Part shown: in pieces, positions 13,101-28,100 of the stretch
How positions within the stretch are numbered: the first letter of the stretch is position 1
Layout of the letters: every line of letters starts with the position of its first letter
Assembly: GCA_029855925.1 (NCBI GenBank)
Contig: JAGSHP010000001.1
Coordinates: 1 to 31,430, forward strand
Source of the DNA: Candidatus Thorarchaeota archaeon
Lineage (GTDB): Archaea; Asgardarchaeota; Thorarchaeia; Thorarchaeales; Thorarchaeaceae
Direction of reading: 5' to 3'
Length of the DNA stretch: 31,430 nucleotides
The notes under the pieces: model-generated
The model's input: the letters and a program-made list of their open reading frames with translations, nothing else
Database searches by the model: none
What the model was told of the DNA's origin: nothing
Translations under genes and position numbers: made by a program

Positions 13101-16100
13101 ACTTCACCTTTGATGACTTTCTGGGGGTTTCTGACGAGGAGAAGACAATCGAGTTCTACTTCACGACGAATGCCTGGGGCGGGCCCCACACCTTTGACAA
13201 CGGTGGGAACTACTGGTCATTCTATCTTGAGGACAGCGACACGGATGGTCCATCCATAACGAGTGTGTGGCCATCCGATCATGGTACTGTCATGGACAAC
13301 AGTGCAAATGTAAGATATGGCGGCGTGTATGGTGACGGAGAGATCAAGGTCTATGCCACCATAACGGACCCATCAGGTATCGAACATGCCGAGGTCCACT
13401 GGACCTATCAGGCAGGCGGCAGTGGGACTGTGAGTCCAATGGAGCACTCCGGAGACCTGTATTGGGCATGGGTCCCGATTTACTATGTTGATAACCCTGA
13501 ATTCAGTGACTACCTCAAATTCAACATCACTGCGTATGACAATGATGCGAGTATCTCATCGAGTTCTGAAACCAGGAGTCATATTAGGGTGCAGGATGAT
13601 GACTATCTCGCCCCGACTGCAAGTGGCCTCGACAGTGGCACATTCATCGTTTCCCAGAGTATCTCTGACAGCGGTATATGTACCGACTACAACACCGGTA
13701 ACTCTGGTATTTCCACGTCGTTCTCAAATGTGACATGGTACTGGACGGATGCACCAGAGACCGTCTACGAGGCAGACACGTTCAGCATCACGCCGAATAT
13801 GAACAACGGTTATGACTGGTCATATACCATATCTTCCTCGCATTGGACCGAGGCGGACGAAGGTAGACAGATTACTATCACTCTGAATGTTGTTGATGAT
13901 GACGATGACAGGGGTGCAATCGACCGTATGGCCGGCTCGTATAGCTGTCAGTGGACAATGAACGACGACGACACCACGGCACCAGTCATCGAGGCCACTG
14001 CCACATCACCCACAATGGACGACTCTGTGGTGCAGGACTTTGTGCTGTATGCGAAGATCTCTGATGCAGGTCCAGACGGTGTGAATGTGGTCAAGTTCAA
14101 GTATGACATAGGCGGGACCACATATGGGTCATTCCGGACCGCCTCCGACAACAACGGCACATGGTGGTGGTACAACATTCCATACTCTGAGTGGAGTGCC
14201 GAGGTCCAGAATGACCCGAGCGGTAAGACGGTGTACTTCTGTGTATACGCACAGGACGGTGACAACAGTCCGCTCTCGGTACAACAGAATGACATAGTCG
14301 GGAATCAGGTCAAGGACAATGACGCACAAGGGCCGAGCATCAGTCTCGTGAGTCCAATTGAGGGGTCCTTCAAGTATGATGCCGAGTGGCAGACATCAGG
14401 AATTGAGGTCTGTGTGACTATCTCCGACTCATCACCCCTGGACAGCAACAGCATTGAGTTTCAGTACAGAGAGCAGGGCTACAGCTGGGGCGCCTCTTGG
14501 TATGGATACACAAGTTCCGGTTCCGGAAAGTACTACTTCACAATACCCGACTCATGGCTGGACGCACATATCAACAGCATTGTTGAGTGGCGTGTGCATG
14601 CAAGTGACGCAGACAACAGTCCCACATCAAGCACGAGTGCGACGTTCAGTTTCCATGCAGACGATGATGATACCGTCATAGCGTTCTCGGAGTTGGGTCT
14701 GAATAACCCAAGCACAATGTACTCGGACAAGTCGTACACAATACGGATCAAGATCACTGAGGGCTCAGGAATAGACGCACAATGGGTGGAGTGGTGGTTC
14801 ACCGGTGAGGCCCACCACGAGGAGAACATGACCCTCGAGTCACAGAACGGAAACGAATACATCTACAAGTTCACCATAGCTGCCCCGGGTGACTCTCGTG
14901 AGAATACGTTCTTTGAGTGGACGGTGCATGCACGAGACACCGACAACGACAGGGGCGACATTGACAAGACCTACCAGACCAGTCATCGCGACAACATCCC
15001 GATAGCAGATGATGATGCCGACACACCGGACATATACAACACCGTCACGAGTGGTGACATTCTAGACAACAACACAGGGAGTTACATATTGCGGGTATAC
15101 GTGAATGACGAGTCGCCGGTCAACGTGACAGTGTGGTACAGGTACGGCAGCGGTTCATGGTATGGTCCATTCAACATAACTGACTCGAAGGTCGCCGTGA
15201 ACAGCACCGCGTCTTACTTCACATATTACATAGCAAGGACTGGCGGCTGGCTCGACCATATCGGTGAGATGATCTACTGGAATGTCACGGTCTGGGACAA
15301 GGACAACAGTCCTCTCAAGACCGAGATAAACAGCATGCAGGCAGGTACACCGACAGATGACGACACGAGTGCACCGTCACTCACTGGCGAAGACCCGTCG
15401 AACGGTGCCTCGATAACCGATGGCTATATTGTCACACAGACGCAGGAGAAAATGAGGGTGGAGTTCAGGCTGACGGACAGACTCTCTGATGTGTCGTGGG
15501 TCAAGTATAAATGGTCCTTCAATGACGGCCCGTGGAGTGACTGGCTTGATGCCACGCGGTGGTATAACCCTGATAAGACCGACTGGTGGTACTTTGACAT
15601 TGACTCCGATCTTCTCCTTGACAACACAGGCAAGACGTTCAGGTACTACCTCTGGGCCTCCAACGGCGACAACGACAGGCCGAACGATGCCGAAGAGTAT
15701 CTCGAATCATATCCGAACAACTATCACTGGTTCATGATACGGGACGATGACATATCTGAACCGGACCTGACGCACGTACAGCCGAGTGCCCCGGTGTCGA
15801 ACACGGACTTCACACTCTCATTCACCATAACAGACACTGATGGCGAGAACGGTGAGAGTGGTGTGTCAGAGGTGGTCCTCTACTACAGGTATAATAACAA
15901 TGCATCTTCATGGATGACGACAACGGCATACTCGAAGAACGGTGACGTATACAGGTTCACATTGAACTTAGGGGATGACTGGGAGGCGTACGGTATTGAG
16001 TACCTCGTATATGTCAAGAACGGCGATACTGATCGTGGTCTTGCAAATGATGCAGAGTACGGGTACAAGACCGCCACGGGATCATACCTCTCCCTCTCGA

Positions 16101-19100
16101 ACGCTGAGGGTAGCGGGTGGAAGCTAGCAGTGCTGGATGATGACACTGCGGCACCAGTGATAAGTGACATTGATACATCCGGTGTCAATGACGGGGGTCA
16201 GTGGTGCTTCAATGTCACGCTCAGCGACATGTCCGGTATACACACCGCATATGTCTCAGTTGATGGCAACATCAATCAGACTCTGATTCTCTGGGACAGC
16301 AGTGTTGATGCCGATTACTTCAGTGTAGACAACTATTACTTCTATGTGATACTCGACCCACTGCCACTCAATGGCTACCATACAATTGAGGTCTTTGCAC
16401 TCGATGATGATGGTGTCGTGTCATCGGACAAGCTGTGGAACAGTCAGTCTGTGACATTCCTGTCGACAGATGATGACATCAAGGCACCTGATGTGAAGGT
16501 ATGGATCCCTGATGCCGAATACGATGCGATAGCGACCATCTATGCCAATGTGACCGACTACAGTGGCATATCCGAGATCACGGTGTACTTCTGGCAGGGT
16601 CGTGGTGTCACCTCTGCGTCAATGGTGCTTGATGCCACATACAACGGCACATCTTGGAGATACAGGTACGATGTCTCACCAGAGCAGACATACTGGGGCT
16701 CCATGCTCTTTGCATATGTCTACGCTGTGGACGATGACTACGACTTTAGCAACTCGTCCGACCACAGCAGTGTGATCACGGCCACGGTGTATGGTACGAT
16801 AATAGACTCCACCCCACCGATAATAGATTATGTCACAGGACCTGTGGGCACGGTGGAGTACAGTGAGGACAATCGCGTATGGGTTGTAGCGTATGAGCCC
16901 GAGGATGCATCACTCGTTTCTCATGCGTACATGAACTACAGCCTCAACGGTGAGTGGTTCCTCGTGGAGATGGGTTATGTGAACAGTTCACTGTCCAACG
17001 GGCAACACTATAAGACGTTCATGGCCAGACTGCCGCTGAGATACGGAGCGACCCTACAGTATCATGTGATATGTTATGACAATGCTGGTAACAGTGTGAC
17101 GAGCGCCACATATACCGTGGAGAGTGTTGTGGACACCACACAGCCGGAGCTGCTATACTCGCAGGTGATGTATGCGGAGCCCGGTGTGAACGGTACACTC
17201 ATTGCAAAGTTCTACGAGCCCGATATTGCATCCGGTCTTGTATACGTACAGGTGAACATCAGGCTCAGACAGAGCGGTACATGGGGCGACCTCTATCAGA
17301 CCAATATGACCTACAACAGTAAGGCTGACACATGGGTGTTCACACTCCCAGCAGTCAGTGAGAATGACGAGTTCCAGTACTGGTTCAGTGCAGAGGATGC
17401 AGCGGGTAACATGTTCACAGGAGAAAACATAACATATGTGGTGAAGGACTTCTTAGAACCGACCATCATTGAGACCGGAGTCCTCAACTCTATAGAGGAG
17501 CCCAATAAGGTGGCATATCTCAGGACGATGTTTGCTGTCGAAACAGAGGGAGTCTACAGCCTCGTGGCACTGCGGAACGGCGCTGTCGCCAACATGACCC
17601 TGTGGCTGGACGGTGACGAGATTCCGAGTGGTGCACAGGTCATGCTCTCTAGTAGTGTACACATCGTCATGGTCAGGGTCGAATCGGCTGACATGTATGC
17701 GATGTGGGGTGTGCAGGTCATGAACATGAAGTCAGAAGTCTCTATCAATGAGACCGCCCTCGCATTCAACCTCCTGATGCCTGCACCACCTGCGGACGAG
17801 CTACGCATCGAGCGTGTGGGTGTCCTGGGTCCAATGACCGGCAATGACTATTATGCCACATACTCGTACGACGACATCGCCATAATAGAGGGCGACTTTG
17901 AGAACAGTGTCGACAGCTGGGAGTACGTCAACGCGAGGAGACTCAGTGCTCTTGGAATCGATGGATCATATGCACTTAGTCTCTGTAGTGACACAGGCGT
18001 AGAGGGTAGTGCGTCGTATGACTATGCAGGCAACATCACTGCTGACGCTCTGGCTTTCTATTACAAGTTCAACAGCAATACCGACTATACAGGTCTCGAT
18101 GTTTCGATCGGATACATGGATGGTGACTGGCTCAACCAGACGCTGGTAATCAATGAGACCGTCACATGGAAGCAGGTTGTAATCCCGATCAGACACAAAG
18201 AGATATCGGTCGTGGTGCTATCACAGAACACTGACAACACTGACCCATACGCCCTACTTATTGATGATGTTTCGCTCGTGACAACGGAGCTTGTGAAGAC
18301 AAGCTGGAGCACAAAGATGTATGACGACCTGTCACCTCACAAACTACTCGAAGTTGACGCAGGGACCGTTACAATGGAGTATGCTGGATATACTGAGTTT
18401 GTTTCACAGGTCGATACGAAAGCAGTCCTCGATGTCACACTTGTCAATGGTGTGCAAATGGATATATACTCCGGAGTGGTCAAGATAGCCTCAATTACGT
18501 CAAGTGCGAATGTGCCATTAATGGTCACGCGTGGATTGAATGTTTTGACAGTGTACATCAATGCGACAAACGCCAAACTGGGCTTTGTAGGTATGTATCT
18601 CAGGTTCACAAATGGCACGCAGGTGCCTGTGACTGTCCTCGGATTGAATACTGGTCTAGCATCACTGACTGATAGTGAGAGCGCGATTATTATACCACTG
18701 CTCCCAGAGTTGTGGCAGGTGGACGAGCAGAGCACCACAAATGTCACAACGACTGCCAACGATGACACATGGGAGATCGAGGCTGAGATTGAAGTCGCCT
18801 CAAATGATGACCTGACTGATGACATTGTGGTGTTCAATATCACAGAGGGCTTTGACATTCGTGTGATGCCAGTGCTTGTTTCAGAGATCTGTACAAATGA
18901 CACATCACTGATGATCAGGTATATGGCTGAACTCCATTCTGCCTCGACAGGTGAGTCAGTCTGGGTAGCCATAGACTGGATTAATGCGAGTGTGGGCAAC
19001 TATATGACTGATCTGACATGGGCAGCTGCGCAACAGTTCGGCACCTCTGCGGGAGACTACGATGAGTTGCTAAGCCTTGAGTTATGGATTGGGGACCTTA

Positions 19101-22100
19101 CGGGTGACGGCGCGTTCATTACGGACACGGCGAGCGTGTCTGTCCTGACCTACTTCAAGTCTCGTGTTGGTCATGTCTACGAAACGGTCCCGAGAAACAA
19201 CGGATACAGCAGTCTTCTCTCTGACTTCGACATTGCCATGGATGACTTCAACATATCTAGCAACGCGTTTCATGGATATGGCTCTGCGCTGGTTGGTGGG
19301 AGCAATGGCGCGTTGACAATAGATGTGTCAGAGGAGCCACTCCCAGAAATAATCAGGTTCTTCTGCAACGGTACAGTGTCTGTAGACATTAGCATATCAC
19401 TGGACGGCAGTAATTACACGGTCAATGTGATGGACACGCCAGCTCAGGACAGCTGGTCCACGGCATTCACTGCCAGACGTGAAACTGTCGTGGGATGGTA
19501 TGAGTACATCATCGACATACTTAGCACCGTGAAATCACTAGCTGTCGACAATGATGTCATGTTTAATGAGATCTATATATTTGAACTGACATTCGATTCT
19601 GCTGAAGCCAGTACTGTGGTTATAGATTCATTGAAGTTAGAGAACCATAGGGAAGTCATAGTCGAGATACCATACTGGGATGTTTCGATGGTCTGGGAAA
19701 CGAGATGCCTCGGCTTCCATCTTGTTGGTACCGAGGGACTGAGTTCTGTGAACCAGCCGTATTACAGTGTGGACTATGATGGTATAACTCTTGAAACAAC
19801 AGATAGATCATGGTATGAGGTGACGAACCTGTTCGTTTCTAACTACGATACAACCGCCGTAGTGGTACAACAGGCATACGGGATGGGACTAATTATAACT
19901 GACACCTATTTCATAAACAACACTGGATATGTATCATTGGACAGAAATGTAAGAAAACTTGGCAGCCCAGATCTCTATTCCAATGAAGTCATGATGACCT
20001 TCAACTATGATTTGGGCAAGGTCATGCAGGACTACTACATTGACTCTGCAAGCGTGCCTCTCTATGACTTTGGTGGTGTACTTCTGAGTCATGCATCCGA
20101 CGGGATTGACAATACTCTGGATGTCGATGTTGTTGAGGAGGACGTTGACTCGCCATACTTCAGTCGCTCCATGAGCACCATTGTTGACATAAGCAGCTAT
20201 GAGGCCTGCAACATCGTTTCTGATGGTGACCTGATGAGGATGGCACCAGAGTACAACAAGGACTCTTTCTGGGCAGAGTACTCTGGATTGAACATTGACA
20301 ACAGTATTGCAAAGTGGCTCATGCTCTCGGTGGAGAATGTATACGACTACATTGGATATGTCGAGTTGTATGGTCCATCTGGTTTTCTCGTGCGCCATGA
20401 GTTCAACAAGTCAGGAAGACATACATTCGCGCTCTCACTGTCTGAGAATATCGTAGCGGTCAGAATAGGCGCAGAATCAGTGACACTATCAAACATACTC
20501 ATGGTGGACTGGCTGACCATCAGAGAGAGACCGTTTGTGGTAGATCTCCCACCGACCTCAGATCTCACACTGAGAAGGCACTATCCCGATTTTGTAGAGG
20601 ACTTTTCTGACATCTCGGGCTGGGACTTTGAGGAGTATAATGTCAGTAGTACGGAGTACTTCCAGTGCGGTGTCAATTCTGGTATGCTCATCTTTGAAGG
20701 CTACTTCCGTGAGAGTCATACGGACACAATTGAACTGACAGGACTCAACATTGACACATTCAAGTACCCGAACTTCAAGATGAACTACCAAATCGAGCAG
20801 AGAGGCCTCATAAACGGGCAAGTCACATTCAAGATTCATTATGTGAAGAACGGTGTGGAGGGTGTAAATACATACTACATCTTGACAGAAGAGAGCACAT
20901 CAGGTGATGGGGTTGTCACAGAGAACCTAAATGTCACGACGGACGGCGGTTGGGTTACCAGCATAGAGATTGCGGCGGAGGGGTACAACGGTGCTGACGG
21001 GGCCTATAAAGTCTGGATTGACGATATTGTCATTGTCGAGGATACACTCGAGTACTACTACGTGTTTCGTTCACCGTTCTTCAGCGACAGCTTCACCTCT
21101 GTCAGTGATTGGAATAATGCTGACGGCACAGGATCTGTCACTTCATATCTGAACAATGACGGTATCAAGTTCACATCAACCTCAACGACTGCGAACTTCA
21201 GCAAGGACTGTCATCTTGAAATAAGATTTGACTCTGTGTTGGAGTTTGAGATAATGAACGGCGCTGGCACAATGCCTGACAGGATATGGGTGGCCTTTGA
21301 TCTCCACAATACAACGAGAGTGGATGTGATGGAGGTGACATCTCCGAGTGCAACATATTACAGGATGGACCTTGAGAATTTCACATCACTTGAAGTCGAC
21401 AAAGTTGTATTCGGTCTTGAAGGTAGTGGTGATGTATTGGCATTAGACTACATCAGAATCTCGGAGGCGTACAGCGCTCATGTATCATGCCGTCACATAG
21501 GTGGTTGGACAAGTACTGCAAACAGGCTCATGTCAGATGGGGAATCCGTCACAATCGAGGCATCAGTTGGTTCATGGAGCGCCAACTTCATGTTCCCGGA
21601 GGCACTGCCGTCATCAGTATATTCCACCCTGCGAATCGAGTACACGCTCGATCATTCCTCAGACGGGCCAGAGATACGACTGCGTGGACTGAACGGTGGC
21701 GATACGTACGACCACCTGTCAATGGACGAGATATATGAGGATGACTGGATTTCACCATTCATAGCAGACGGCGAGAAGCATACACTCTACCTCGATGTTG
21801 CAGAGAGGTTTCCGGGCAATGCGCTCTACCGCATCGAGATACGAGACACATCATCAGAGATGTACAACCTCACTATACACAGCATAAATCTCTTGGAGAA
21901 ACAGGATGACATCGCACGAGTCGGGTCATCAGGATGGACGTCTGCGGCATTCATGACTGAAGATGCACTCCGGTTGCAGACAATTGCCGATATTCAGGGC
22001 TCCTATGGTCTTCAGTTCAATATATCCGTTCATGGCAGTTTTGCAGAAGCGATACGTGTTGAATACTCATCAGTCATCAATGCAGACATAGATGCTTACC

Positions 22101-25100
22101 TCTATGTCACCACTAACAACACAAAGTACGAATACAACATTCCGTTGTCGGCATGCCGCACAACGCAAATCATCAGTATAGCAAATGTCACGGATGAGAT
22201 ACTAGATGTGGGAATCACGATGAACTACACTTGCAGTAACGATGAGTATCTCTGGCTTGATATCTATGACCTCAAAATACTCTCAACCCCGCTCATCTCA
22301 TATGATAGGTTTGAATCATTCTCGGCAGGGACAGCAACATTCACAGACATTATAGAAACACTCTATCACATCCAGACGCTAATCAATGAGGACGTGGTTG
22401 ATCAGACGACTGGCACCGATGTAGGTACACACTCGGACTTCACAAATCTGCAGAATGCCATAACACTACTTGACACAATGACAGAGGGACTGACAGGTAC
22501 ATGGGGTTTTGACGGTGAGTTCAATGTGTCAAGCTACCTTGAAGTCCTTGGTGCAGTCGTCGAGATGTCAACCTACTGGCATCTCGATGAGGCGGACTCT
22601 GGCGATGCAGGACCATATATTGATGTTGCCGACTCCTACAACATTGTGTTTGGCGATCTGTTGACATCCGGAGTGCTACTTATCCAGACACTCGGTGATG
22701 GAGAGACATTGAACATCACGGAGCATGATGATGGTACACCACTATCAGAGCTCTACACGGCTGTGGTTGACTATCACAGTTGGACTGGACTCATCAGTGG
22801 GACAATAACAGATGTTCAGACTGATGATGCCAACTACATGACACTCACAGAGGAAGATGCTGGCGTGGCTGCTGTGAACGGTGAGCACGGCTATGACACC
22901 AGTAATGACAATCACTTGCCGGCCGATGTTGGTGTGGAAACATTACCCAATAATGCAAATGATGGTAACATTGTCACGGTGATGACGATCGCAGAGTACA
23001 ATTCCGGAGAAGCAGGAAACCTACAGTTTGAAACAATAAAGATCACGAATGTAGGCACCGACTGGGTAGATGTGAACTTTGCAAACACATATGTCAGCCC
23101 AGTGGTGATTGCCACATTGGAGATTGGTGCTGGGCATGATCCAGCTGTCACAGCCGTCGACCATAGAGTTAATGCGGTGACGAGCACTGGATGCAAGGTC
23201 AAGATGGCAATTCCTGACCATCAGTATGGTGATGGCAGTTATGTGAATGGTACAATATACCTCTTTGTTGTGGAAGAGGGCAGCTGGGACGTTGCTGGAC
23301 TACCAAAGATTGAGGCAGGAATACACACGACCAGTACTGTTGTGGCAAACACCTATGATAGTGCTGGAGAACAAGTCATACTCAACTCGACGCTCTGGAG
23401 TGGTGTGTCACAGGCCGAGTTCTTTGTGACTGTCGGTACTGAGAATCAAGCGGCAACAGGAAGCAAATGGATTAGTGCATGGGTCAATGGTGGGAGCAGG
23501 ACCACTACCCCAACCACGAGTTCGTTCTATATTTCAATGAGTTCTGCAGAGTGTACTCCACAAGACAACCACCCGCAGGAAGATTTGCACTATGTAGTGA
23601 TTGAGAACGGCATATTCAATTATGGTGGAATGCACATGCAAGTCGGTCGAACAAGTGACACAATTGACGAGTACACTTCCAACAACCTATACACTCACGA
23701 GTTTGGGCATACGCCTGTCTGGGGTGTCAACCAATACCTCAGAATGGATGGTAACAACGGTGGATGGACGAATTGGGCTGACGGGCCGTTTACAAGCACA
23801 ACAATAGAGCCATACGTTCAGGAAGACAGGTGGCAAGACTCAGAAGTGGCACACACGACCACACAGGTCAGCTACATACTCTGTACAATGGATAACTACT
23901 CTACATCCCTCAATGGTGATAATTACGACCTCGACTTAGAGTATCAATTCAATGGAGTGGACACAAGTACCACATATGCAAACCTATCGATATACATCGG
24001 GTACCACAATGGCACTGAGGATCTGAATGTGGACTACTGGAACGGCACCAGTTGGAGTAGTCTGGGGATGGTACCTGCCGATATTGACTATCAGTGGTAT
24101 AATATAACGATTAAGGACCCTGATATACCCATTGATGTCCTCAGTTCCGACTTCGAGATACGGTTCGATGCCATCACTAATACCAGTGATGTAACACACG
24201 ACTCTTGGGAGATTGGCGAACTTGTGATTCACACATGGACCCCTGCCGTCATAGACTATGAGATGAACACAAAGTTCGATTGGGACACCACTGCGGACGA
24301 TACGAGGACCTATGGAGTGGTGATAATCACAGTTGCATCGTCGAGCACAGAGGCTGCCTTTATTGAAGCATGGGATGGTGCCACATGGAATAGAATTGGT
24401 ACAATAGACAGTGGAATATCCTCTGACATTACCTATCAGTTTGATGTGAAGAACGATACTGTTGACTACATCCTCGGTACAAACTGTACAATTCGGATCA
24501 TTGGTGTCGATGAATCTCTAGACGCTACACAGGACAGTTGGGACATTGACCTGATTGAACTACATACATGGACCCCAGCAGTGGTGAACTACAGGTTCGA
24601 TGTTGACTTCACATGGAATAGTCCCGTCACTGATGCTGAGATGTCATCCGTCTGCATGTACTTTGAGGGTAACTATGGAAATGAGCAATTATCAGTGTAC
24701 TATGACAATGGTGGCGGTTGGACAAACACTGGTGAAGTGATACCAGCAGGACTGACTGGCTGGAAGAACATCACAGTGACGGGTCTGGTGACAACATCTA
24801 CCTTTAGAATCAAACTCGTGGGCCAGTCAGAGTCATCAGATATATCACGGGACCGGTGGGACATTGATTATGTTATGCTGAGAACTTCCAGTTCAATCAC
24901 GAGCCTTACGGCGTATGACACACTAACAACGGTATATGGTCACTGGTTGAATCAGGCTAATGCACAGGACATCGGTGGCGGATATATGACAGTGACCGAA
25001 ACGGAGAACGGCACACAGTTCACAGATTTGAGTGACAGTGTAGATGCATATCTTGCATTCACAGGAGTTGTGTCACTGTTTGCGAATGCACAGTCACTTG

Positions 25101-28100
25101 ATTCCAACTATATGACACTGACAGAGGAGGACACAGGTACTCCAGCAACAAATATGGAAGATGCTGTTGATAGTAACTCATCAGATGTGGACTCATCGCC
25201 TGACAAAGGTATTGAATCAAGTTTTGCCAACGCACAGTCCTATGATGGCGCCAGCATGAATATCACTGAAGAGAATACGGGTTGGAGCCCAGAAGAGGGC
25301 TTCAAGACCTACCATGGTTCATTCGAATTCACAAACACGCTCGGTGTCACCACCGATGTAAGTATCGGTGCTGTTGTCAACCCCAATCACGCGTTCATCC
25401 GGGTATACACTGCAGGTTCGTCAACACCGAACACACCCACAGAGGGTGCTGTGTCGGGTTACATCCTTAACTCCACACATATCAGGTTTGAGCGGAACAC
25501 TGCCGTTTCAGGTTTGTGGGTATCATGGTTTGTGATTGAGTGCTTCAACAATGAGTTCACAGTACGTGCACGTGGGGATATCGAACTACTCTCCGGAGCA
25601 ATGACAGGATCCGCGAGTGTTTCGGGGGTACAAGATATCAATAGGGTGATGGTGACGGAGTCTCATAGAGGCAGTGGCAGCAGCACCAGCGACTGGAGTG
25701 ACACATTTGCGAAAGCATACATGACTGATGTGTCCACCGTAATGGTCAAGCGTGCGAGCAATGGTACAACTGTCAACATCAGGTATGAAGTGGTTGAGTG
25801 GCGTACCGACTTCAATGTGTATCGCGGGACCTTTGTAAAAAGTGCTACCACTCAGACGGTGGACATTGGCGGGACAGTGGACCAATCACGTTCATGGGCT
25901 TATGCAACATGGACAGCTCCGACTGATGGGATTCAACAGGTGCAGCTGGCTTATGGAATTATTTCTTCCACCCAGTTAGAGTTTCTTCATTACTCGGATA
26001 ATTATGCATGTGATGTGCAGTGGTATGTTATCGAACATCCGACAAATCTTGCACCGACAATCACGAGATATAGCTATAACTGGGACCCGACCACAAGTCC
26101 GGACAATGTCAGGACGAACGCCATAGGCACTGCGATTGCAACGGATCAAACATTCATACACATGAGTTGTACTACCTCTGGTACTGGTACCGCCTTCAGG
26201 AGAGACTTTAACCTTCCGAGGTTGGTCAATGCCACCTCATGGAGTGAAACGCAGTACAACCCGACTACTGCCAGCTATGATCAGCATGAGACGCGTGCTG
26301 CGGTGATTGAGCTGCCATACTCACCAGGAAGCAGTGACAATTATGAGATCAATGCGGAGTACCAATGGAACACTGCCCACTACACAGAGGTGAATGAAGA
26401 GGTCTGCATATATGTTTCATCTCACAGTGGTACAGAGGTTCTGAATGTTGAGTACTGGGATGGCGCTGGCTGGAGCACCATCGGCACGATAAGCAGCACG
26501 GGTTGGAGCAACATCACGGCGGTGGGTCTCACCAGCAGCACTTACACTATACGAGTGGTTGGCGGTATCGAGGCCAATGACACATCTGCGGACATCTGGT
26601 ACATCGACTACATCGGTCTTCACACATGGAGTGATGCAGTCGTAAACTACGAGATGAATGTCAGATTTGACTTCACAGATGTGGTGACCACACACGACCA
26701 CACTAACCTGACGATTTACACAGATGCTGTGCAGACAGAACCCCTGAACATCAGCATCTACAATGGTGTGGGATGGACAAATCTTGGTCAGATCAGTAGT
26801 GCTGGTTGGAATAACTTCACGATTGATAGCCATGTTGCCTCAACAATCAACATAACCCTGTTTGGTTCCGACGAAAACAATGATGCCACACAGACATCAT
26901 GGGACATCGACTACGTCGGTCTGTACAGCTGGACTGATGCTGTCAGTAACCATAGAACTGAGGCAGAGTTCACATGGAGCAACATTGATACTGGTGCGTC
27001 TGAGGCGTATGTCACGATATACGCAGAACAGTTATCCACAGAGATGCTTGAGGCCTGGGTGTACGATGGTGCATGGCACTATCTCGGAAACATCACTAAT
27101 GCGCATGGTTGGAACAACTTCACAGTCACAAATTACTTTACGAATCCGAGCTTCAAGGTCAAGATAGTGGGCGCCACTGAATCAGCAGACCCCTCTCAAG
27201 ACACATGGCAGATTGACTATGTCGGTCTTGAAACTCGGGTTGTGCAAAGAAAGAACTATCTGGTCAACATTGAGTGGAACTTTGATGGTATCACAAATTA
27301 TAATGAGGACAACGAACAGGTCTGCATCAATGTGCTCACCATGGGTAGTGAGACACTGAATGTTGAGTACTGGGACGGCGCTGGTTGGAGTCTACTCGGC
27401 ACAATTACTGGCATAGGTTGGAATAATTTTACGGCTCTTGATCTCACAGGTTCGAGTTATAAGATTCGACTAACAGGCACAGATGAAACAAAGGACATCT
27501 CACAGGACTACTGGAACATTGACGATATACTCTTGCACTGTTGGAGTGTCCGAAACAACTACGAGCTGAGTCTTGAAACACAGTGGAACAGTGTCGACAC
27601 CAGCGCTGATGATATTGAGTTGTGCATCTATGCGGACACGCTGGATACAGAGGATATCAAGGTGGATATATGGTACAACAGCAGTTGGATGACCGTGCTC
27701 ACCGATCTTGTACCGAACTCATGGAACAATATCACCATCAAAGGATACATTCAATCGTCAACGACAAAAGTGAGGTTTGTTGACGGTACAGCGGCACAGG
27801 ACGAGGCACAGGGATCATGGAATATCGGTTCCGTCCTGCTCAGGTACACGACAAACAGTATCGCAGCACCAATTCAGTATAGTGCAATTGAAACGCCTCT
27901 CATTGGTGGAATGTGGTACACACCCGACTATAACATTACTGTGGTGTCATGCAATGGTGAGGTATATGGCAAGCTGAACGCAACAGCATCTCCCATCACT
28001 GCAAAATGGATGGTGAACGGACCAGTGTACCACGGTGACGCGATCATGATGCGTTGGCGATACACGATTGACACAGACCCTGTGAGTTCCACATATCAAT

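Noticed and set aside
18337..18999. Antisense ORF of 220 codons, and another of 198 codons at 7562-8158
   Set aside because: Both lie opposite the giant frame, show no recognisable domain or plausible ribosome site, and have low-complexity Ser/Thr/Val or Arg/Val/His composition typical of reverse-frame shadows.
19070..19140. Dockerin-like stretch (IGDLTGDGA)
   Set aside because: Only one loop-like segment, without the second calcium loop and helices of a dockerin.
23696..23710. HEFGH, a match to the HExxH zinc-protease motif
   Set aside because: It sits in the third lectin-like repeat, where the other copies have strand residues at the same place, and no third zinc ligand or protease fold is visible. 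I read it as chance.
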